Source: Ovis canadensis (lineage: Eukaryota; Chordata; Mammalia; Artiodactyla; Bovidae). Taken from it: 64,000 nucleotides of DNA. Within the stretch, counting starts at the first letter, position 1, and the number at the start of each line of letters is the position of its first letter. The position numbers and the translations under genes are program-made. The notes under the pieces were generated by a model. It made no database searches and was not told where the DNA came from. It saw nothing but the letters and a program-made list of their open reading frames with translations. Positions 57,427-64,000 of the stretch are shown in pieces. The stretch spans positions 22,937,001 to 23,001,000 of the forward strand of contig NC_091246.1 in assembly GCF_042477335.2 (NCBI RefSeq), written 5' to 3'.

Positions 57427-57900
57427 GAAAGGACCTTGGTGGGAGGCCCGAGGCACCTCAGCCCTCAGCCATTAGCCATTGCAGCTGTGGGAGCAGCACT
57501 TAAACTCTTGCTACAACAAAACTGGATGTAACCTAAGCAAGTGTGAGTCAGGTCACAGATGAATTCAGCTAGGGCTCATCCATACTTTTTAATAGTATGC
57601 AAAATTGAAAAAGGATTTGAAGATTTGTGTATATCTCCTAGACATATTTCTAAAGAAATGAAGTTGTCAGGATGGAAGGGCATAAAGTACAGGGGATATG
57701 GGCAGGCAGAGGACCTAAGGGGTTTCCTTAGATGGGAGGAAATGGGATCTTTGGAAGTCCATCTGTCCTGCCTTTTTATCAATATGAATCAATATGATTC
57801 ACTTGATCAATATGAAGCACTTAAATATTCTGTAAACCTTAGAAGGGATTGAGGGGTAGGGTGAGGGCTGATTTGTAGAAATAAACTCAATACTCACAGA
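57427..57900 (+). other. Homeobox gene 3' UTR (probable)
   Basis: Follows the TGA stop at 57424-57426 and runs to the first clear poly(A) signal at 57880. Confidence 0.5.
57880..57885 (+). terminator. Candidate poly(A) signal of the homeobox gene
   Basis: AATAAA about 455 nt past the stop codon, the first canonical signal downstream. Confidence 0.55.
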
Positions 57901-58467
57901 ATGTGATTCACTGTGGCTATTTCTGTGGCCTGGAATGGATCCTCCTTCTCTGTGTGCACACTGTCCACTTCCCTTGTCCAGCCAAGTGTGTCTTCCCTCT
58001 GGACTTTGAACACATCCCTGCTCCTGGACAAACAATTTCCTGAAAGCAAGTCCTCCTTCCAACTCACTCTGTATGGCCAAATGCAAACCCCAATGTAGAA
58101 TGAATGAGTTTGAGTAGAGAGAGAAATTGGAAGGTGAATGCAAATGTGTCTCTTCTTTCAGTTCACACAGTGTAGCCTGGGTCCCTCCGGTACCTACCCA
58201 TCCATGCCAAGAGGGAGAGGGTGAGAAGCACACCTGTGTGGAGAAAGTCTGCTTAGCCAAGGGGACCGAACCCTCAAAGTTGGAGAAATTATATAAAGAT
58301 GCTTCTTGTTCATGTGGCAGACTACCTTCAAGGTTACTGAGTAGCAAAACTTAGCTTTACCCAGTTTATAAATAAGGATCTGGTGTACATCAGAGATGAA
58401 CTCCAGCAGCCTTAAATTGCTCTGTGCAGTCTGACTTTAAGGAAAATTAGGTGTTGAGCACACCCAC
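57901..58467. other. No further gene seen
   Basis: Minus strand 57799-58347 is open for 182 codons but has no recognisable domain, no splice context and no conserved-looking start, so it is treated as incidental. Confidence 0.4.
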
Positions 58468-58714
58468 TCCAGTACTTTTGCCTGGAAAATCCCATGGATG
58501 GACGAGCCTGGGGGGCTGCAGTCCATGGGGTCGTGAAGAGTCGGACCTGACTGAGTGACTTGACTTTCACTGTCGTGCACTGGAGAAGGAAACGGCACCC
58601 TACTCCATTGTTCTTGCCTGAGAATCCCAGGGACAGGGGAGCCTGGTGGGCTGCTGTCTATGGGGCTGCACAGAGTCAGACACGACTGAAATGACTTAGC
58701 AGCAGCAGCATCAG
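58468..58714 (+). mobile_element. Bov-tA dimer
   Basis: Two tail-type units in tandem, plus-oriented, ending GACACGACTGAAATGACTTA. Confidence 0.88.
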
Positions 58715-59404
58715 GGGTTCAGCACAGGCTGCTTGACCACAGAAATGTCCAATTACATATTTCACTTTCCTTGCTACCTTACCATTCTGTGAAGTTAAAC
58801 TACCAACACACAAACTGCCAGGAAGGCCTCATAGCCTGAAAAACCTTAAGTTGGATCTACATTGTCAGCACCTTGGGTTTTGACTCCAGACTACTCAGGT
58901 TTCATCAGTAGACATCTTTCTAGCCTCAAACCCCATCCTTCATCCCCATTTTCCTTCCCAAATGGCGGTACCAGGTGAAGAGGGAATGAGGGTACCACCA
59001 GATCCTGCTGGAGGGCAGAGCAGCAAGCTGCCCTGTGCCCACGAAGGGAGTCAGGAAACTGCTCCTGTGTGTCTTCTTGAGGGGATATGCTGAGTTTCCC
59101 AGGTATGGGGCCCAAAGAGACAGAAGCAGAGCTGCATGGTAGGAGACTGGATGGCTGTCTTCTGTTCAAATGGAACAGAAGGTTTGGCTGAAGACTGACC
59201 TTTATAAGGCTTCTCTCTGGTCCCCTGTCTTTCTGCCCCTATAGTGCCTTACAATGTGTGAAATCCGCATTGGAATGGATTAATAAATGTTAGTTAGCCC
59301 TTATATTTATCAAGTTGCAGTAAAGGAAGAAGACACTGACTCAGAGAAGACACTGACTCACGAACTATTTACTCGTGGCAAAGCTGGTCATGGAATCTGG
59401 ATAC
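58715..59404. other. No gene seen
   Basis: Unassigned intergenic sequence. A GAAGACACTGACTCA unit occurs twice at about 59329-59360. Confidence 0.4.
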
Positions 59405-62400
59405 CTAGTGTGGGCGTCTGTGACAGGTGCACATAGCGTGGGTGGGAGGAGCTACCCCACGTCCAAGGTCAGGGGCGGTGGCCAGAAGGAGCAACCCCAC
59501 GTCCAAGGAGTGGTGGCTGCATGAGTGCAGGAGGGCCTAGAGGAGCTATTCCATGTTCAAGGTCAGGAAGGGCGGCGGTGAGGAGATACCCCTCATCCAA
59601 GGTAAGGAGCAGCAGCTGCGCTTTGCTGGAGCAGCCGTGAAGAGATACCCCACGTCCAAGGTAAGAGATACCCAAGTAAGATGGTAGGTGTTGCAAGAGG
59701 GCATCAGAAGGCAGACACACTGAAACCATACTCACAGAAAACTAGTCAATCCAATCACACTAGGACCACAGCCTTGTCTAACTCAATGAAACTAAGCCAT
59801 GCCCGTGGGGCAGCCCAAGACGGGCGGGTCATGGTGGAGAGAGCTGACAGAATGTGGTCCACTGGAGAAGGGAATGGCAAACCACTTCAGTATTCTTGCC
59901 TTGAGAACCCCATGAACAGTATGAAAAGGCAAAATGATAGGATACTGAAAGAAGAACTCCCCAGGTCAGTAGGTGCCCAGTATGCTACTGGAGATCAGTG
60001 GAGAAATAACTCCAGAAAGAATGAAGGGATGAAGCCAAAGCAAAAACAATACCCAGCTGTGGATGTGACTGGTGATAGAAACAAGGTCCAGTGCTGTAAA
60101 GAGCAATATTGCATAGGAACCTGGAATGTTGGGTCCATGAATCAAGGCAAATTGGAAGTGGTCAAACAATAGATGGCAAGATGAACATCAACATTCTAGG
60201 AATCAGCGAACTAAAATGGACTGGAATGGGTGAATTTAACTCAGATGACCATTATATCTACTACTGCCGGCAGGAATCCCTCAGAAGAAATGGAGTAGCC
60301 ATCATGGTCAACAAAAGAGTCTGAAATGCAGTACTTGGATGCAATCTCAAAAACGACAGAATGATCTCTGTTCGTTTCCAAGGCAAACCATTCAATATCA
60401 TAGTAATCCAAGTCTATGCCCCAACCAGTAACGCTGAAGAAGTTGAATGGTTCTATGAAAACCTACAAGACCTTTTAGAACTAACACCCAAAAAAGATGT
60501 CCTTTTCATTATACAAAGGGGACTGGAATGCAAAAGTAGGAAGTCAAGAAACACCTGGAGTAACAGGCAAATTTGGCCTTGGAGTACAGAATGAAGCACA
60601 GCAGAGGCTAATAGAGTTTTGCCAAGAAAATGCACTGGTCATAGCAAACACCCTCTTCCAACAATACAAGAGAAGACTCTACACATGGACATCACCAGAT
60701 GGCCAATACCAAAATCAGATTGATTATATTCTTTGCAGCCAAAGATGGAGAAGATCTATACAGTCAGCAAAAACAAGACCAGGAGCTGACTGTGGCTCAG
60801 ATCATGAACTCCTTATTACCAAATTCAGACTTAAATTGAAGAAAGGGAAAACCACTAGACCTTTCAGGTATGACTTAAATCAAATCCCTTATGATTATAC
60901 AGTGGAAGTGAGAAATAGATTTAAGGGACTAGGTCTGATAGATAGAGTGCCTGATGAACTATGGACTGAGGTTTGTGACATTGTACAGGAGACAGGGATC
61001 AAGATAATCCCCATGGAAAAGAAATGCAATAAAGCAAAATGGGTGTCTGGGGAGGCCTTACAAATAGCTGTGAAAAAAAGAGAAGCAAAAAGCAAACGAC
61101 AAAAGGAAAAATATAAGCATCTGAATGCAGAGAATAGCAAAGACAGATAAGAAAGCCTTCCTCAGCAATCAATGCAAAGAAATAGAGGAAAACACTATAA
61201 AGGGAAAGACTAGAGATATCTTCAAGAAAATTAAAGATACCAAGGGAACATTTCACGCAAAGATGGGCTCAATAAAGGACAGAAATGGTCCTAACAGAAG
61301 CAGGAGATATTAAGAAGAGAGGGCAAGAATGCACAGAACTGTACAAAAAAGATCTTCATGACCAAGATAATCACGATGGTGTGATCACTCAGCTAGAGCC
61401 AGACATCCTGGAATGTGAAGTCAAGTGGGCCTTAGAAAGCATCACTATGAACAAAGCTAGTGGAGGTGATGGAATTCCAGTGGAGCTATTTCAAATCCTG
61501 AAAGATGATGCTGTGAAAGTGCTGCACTCAATATGCCAGCAAATTTGGAAAACTCAGCAGTGGCCACAGGTCTGGAAAAGGTCAGTGTTCATTCCAATCC
61601 CAAAGAAAGGCAATGCCAAAGAATGCTCCAACTACCACACAATTGCACTCATCTCACATGCTAATAAAATAATGCTCAAAATTCTCCAAGCCAGGCTTCA
61701 GCAATACGTGAACTGTGAGCTTCCGGATGTTCAAGCTGGTTTTAGAAAAGGAAGAGGAAGCAGACATCAAATTGCCAACATCTGCTGGATCATGGAAAAA
61801 GCAAGAGAGATCCAGAAAAACATCTATTTCTGCTTTATTGACTATGCCAAAGCCTTTGACTGTGTGGATCACAATAAACTGGAAAATTCTGCAAGAGATG
61901 GGAATACCAGACCATCTGACCTGCCTCTTGAGAAGTCTGTATGCAGGTCAGGAAGCAACAGTTAGAACTGGACATGGAACAACAGATTGGTTCCAAATAG
62001 GAAAAGGAGTACGTCAAGGCTGTATATTGTCACCCTGCTTATTTAACTTCTATGCAGAGTACATCATGAGAAATGCTGGACTGGAAGAAGCACAAGCTGG
62101 AATCAAGATTGCCGGGAGAAATATCAGTGACCTCAGATATGCAGATGACACCACCCTTAAGGCAGAAAGTTAAGAAGAACAAAGAGCCTCTTGATGAAAG
62201 TGAAAGAGGAGAGTGGGAAAGTTGGCTTAAAGCTCAACATTCAGGAAACTAAGATCATGGCATCTGGTCCCATCACTTTATGGGAAATAGATGGGGAAAG
62301 AGTGTCAGACTTTATTTTTTGGGGCTCAAAAATCACTGCAGATGGTGATTGTAGCCATGAAATTAAAAGACGCTTACTCCTTGGAAGAAAAGTTATGACC

Positions 62401-62892
62401 AACCTAGATAGAATATTCAAAAGCAGAGACATTACTTTGCCGACTAAGGTCCGTCTAGTCAAGGCTATGGTTTTTCCAGTGGTCATGTATGGACGTGAGA
62501 GTTGGACTGTGAAGAAACCTGAGCACCAAAGAATTGATGCTTTTGAACTGTAGTGTTGGAGAAGACTCTTGAGAGTCCCTTGGACTGCGAGGAGATCCAT
62601 CCAGTCCATTCTGAAGATCAGTCCTGGGTGTTCTTTGGAAGGACTGATGCTAAAGCTGAAACTCCAATACTTTGGCCACCTCATGTGAAGAGTTGACTCA
62701 TTGGAAAAGACTCTGATGCTGGGAGGTATTGGGGGCAGGAGGAGAAGGGGACGGCAGAGGATGAGATGGCTGGATGGCATCACCAACTCGATGGACGTGA
62801 GTCTGAGTGAACTCTGGGAGTTGGTGATGGACAGGGAGGCTGCGACTCATGGGGTCGCAAAGAGTCGGACACGACTAGTGACTGAACTGAAT
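59405..62892 (+). mobile_element. Near full-length BovB (RTE) LINE with 5' UTR, frames broken
   Basis: About 3.5 kb in sense orientation, start approximate. The 5' UTR (to about 59690) has repeated CCCCACGTCCAAGG-like units. The coding part shows an endonuclease region (about 60110-60860: [23 protein letters not shown]), a linker, and a reverse transcriptase (about 61400-62180: FIDYAKAFDCVDHNKL, GCILSPCLFNFYAEY, YADD). It ends in the GTCGCAAAGAGTCGGACACG tail. Decay is clear: an in-frame TGA at about 60322 (a likely CGA-to-TGA change), an extra 4 bases near 60516, and further shifts near 61150, 61880 and 62170. It is not autonomous now, but it is the best reference copy here for the shorter fragments. 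Confidence 0.93.
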
Positions 62893-63058
62893 TCAAGTGA
62901 GGATGATTGGTGAGTGATGGTCTTTCTCTGAAATTAGACTTCAGCATTTCCAAATTTCTTGTAGGTGCAAAAGAAATAAAAGATGCTGTCTCTTGTTTTT
63001 GTCTCTAGTTTTCTTACATTCTTTGTAGGAAATTTGTCCTCAACAAGGGCAAGTTCTT
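62893..63058. other. Flank of BovB, nothing identified
   Basis: Short unassigned stretch. Confidence 0.35.
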
Positions 63059-63213
63059 GGGAATTCCTTGGAGGTCCATTTTTTTAGGATTCAGTGCTTT
63101 AACTTCCCAGGCCTGGGTTCAATTTCTAGTTAGGATTCTAAAATCCGGCAAGTCACACAGCATGGCCAAAACAAAACCAAAAGCAAAAGAAAACAACTAA
63201 AAAAAAAAAAAGA
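63059..63213 (+). mobile_element. CHR-type SINE
   Basis: Diverged head GGGAATTCCTTGGAGGTCCA, then GGGTTCAATTTCTAGTTAGG and CACACAGCATGGCC, with an A-rich tail to about 63213. Confidence 0.75.
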
Positions 63214-63240
63214 ACAACAAATTAAAAACATGGACAAGTC

Positions 63241-63505
63241 TTTGTTGTTGTTCAGTCACTAAGTCTTTTTTTTTTTTTTTTTTTACTAAGTCTTGTCTGA
63301 CTCTTTGAGACCCCAGACTCCTCTGTCCTCCACTATCTCCTGGAGTTTGCTCAAATTCATGTCTGTTGAGTCAGTGATGCTATTTAACCATCTCATCCTC
63401 TGCTGCCTCCTTCTCTTTCTGCTTTCAGTCTTTCCTAGCATCAGGGTCTTTTCTAACCAGTCAGCTCTTCACATCAGGTGGCCAAAGTATTGGAGCTCCA
63501 GCAAG
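63241..63505 (-). mobile_element. BovB LINE 3' fragment with T-run
   Basis: Minus-oriented BovB tail. A run of about 20 T at 63267-63286 is followed by a repeat of the word ACTAAGTC found just before it. Confidence 0.8.
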
Positions 63506-64000
63506 ATCTTTAGGAAATCAGTATTTGGAAGGAAATGATTTAAGATATAGAACCAGGGATATATAACCATGCTCCTGGTCTTCTCAGATGAGAACTCCCT
63601 ATCTCCCTTCCTTTCCCCAGGCTCTTGCGTACTTGCTAAGCAGCTGATCAGAGAAAGCCTGAGGAATAAGGGAAGAGCCTGAGGTAAGACTGAGGTTCAG
63701 TTCTGGCCCCACACTCTCTAGATATGGGGCTGGGCAACATTTCTTCTCTTAGAGCCTAGTTTTCTTAATTACCAGGCAGCATATGAATGCCACTCAGGCT
63801 AAGATGATGGTTCCAAGCATAAAAATAAACACAGAAAAGAGACTGCTCTGCCATTAATACAGGAAAGTTACCATGGACAAACTCAAAATGCAAATGACAT
63901 GTTGGACGAAAAATTAAGAGCATATATAGTGGCAGGGATATTAATAAATTCAGATAATGATGAATGATACCTCTCAAAATAAAAGTGTTCAACATATTTA
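63506..64000. other. No gene or clear repeat seen
   Basis: Unassigned sequence to the window end. Confidence 0.4.

Noticed and set aside
57799-58347. 182-codon minus-strand open frame downstream of the homeobox gene
   Set aside because: No recognisable domain, no homologous feel and no promoter or splice context; it partly overlaps the probable 3' UTR.
1-64000. CRISPR arrays, riboswitches, operons and other prokaryotic systems
   Set aside because: Introns, LINE/SINE content and gene families show mammalian nuclear DNA. The repeats are tandem, simple or interspersed, not spacer arrays.

Overview
The window is ruminant (bovid-type) nuclear DNA. The diagnostic evidence is the density of BovB/RTE LINE copies, Bov-tA SINEs (a tRNA-like head joined to a BovB-type tail) and CHR-type tRNA-derived SINEs, which together fill much of the 64 kb. 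This combination is typical of cattle and their relatives. The species cannot be fixed from the sequence alone.

Three spliced protein-coding genes can be rebuilt from splice sites, reading phase and motifs. (1) On the minus strand, 22776 back to 10016, lie the first five coding exons of an F-box/WD-repeat gene of the FBXW12/FBXW17 type. Exons 1-3 carry the F-box, exons 4-5 start the WD repeats, and the C-terminal exons are not seen and probably lie left of position 1. (2) On the minus strand, 33811 back to 26254, is a complete eight-exon CDK20 (CCRK) gene of 346 codons with all kinase motifs. Its promoter lies in a CpG island with a G-rich GC-box array and a candidate RFX X-box, which fits its role at cilia. 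(3) On the plus strand, 52279 to 57426, is a complete three-exon PRD-class homeobox gene of 309 codons. It has one DUX-like homeodomain, and its second intron sits exactly between homeodomain residues 46 and 47. I cannot give it an established symbol, and it is the most interesting item here. A TOMM6 processed pseudogene with a 2-bp frameshift lies at 45173-45395 (minus).

Layout: 1-9.8 kb is repeats (5'-inverted BovB, L1, LTRs, SINEs); 10.0-22.8 kb is the F-box/WD gene with repeat-filled introns; 23.0-25.0 kb is a degenerate GGGTCA-type repeat that changes strand near 23.5 kb; 26.2-34.4 kb is CDK20 and its CpG island; 34.4-51.4 kb is a repeat-rich intergenic block (old L1, BovB, SINE clusters, TOMM6 pseudogene, one solo LTR); 51.4-57.9 kb is the homeobox gene; 59.4-62.9 kb is a near full-length BovB with its 5' UTR but broken reading frames.

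The three genes show no operon-like relation. The structural oddities are mainly in the repeats: two BovB copies with 5' inversions, two Bov-tA copies flanked by about 72-bp direct duplications, and an exact 52-bp copy of an upstream old repeat inserted into a SINE 4.4 kb away.
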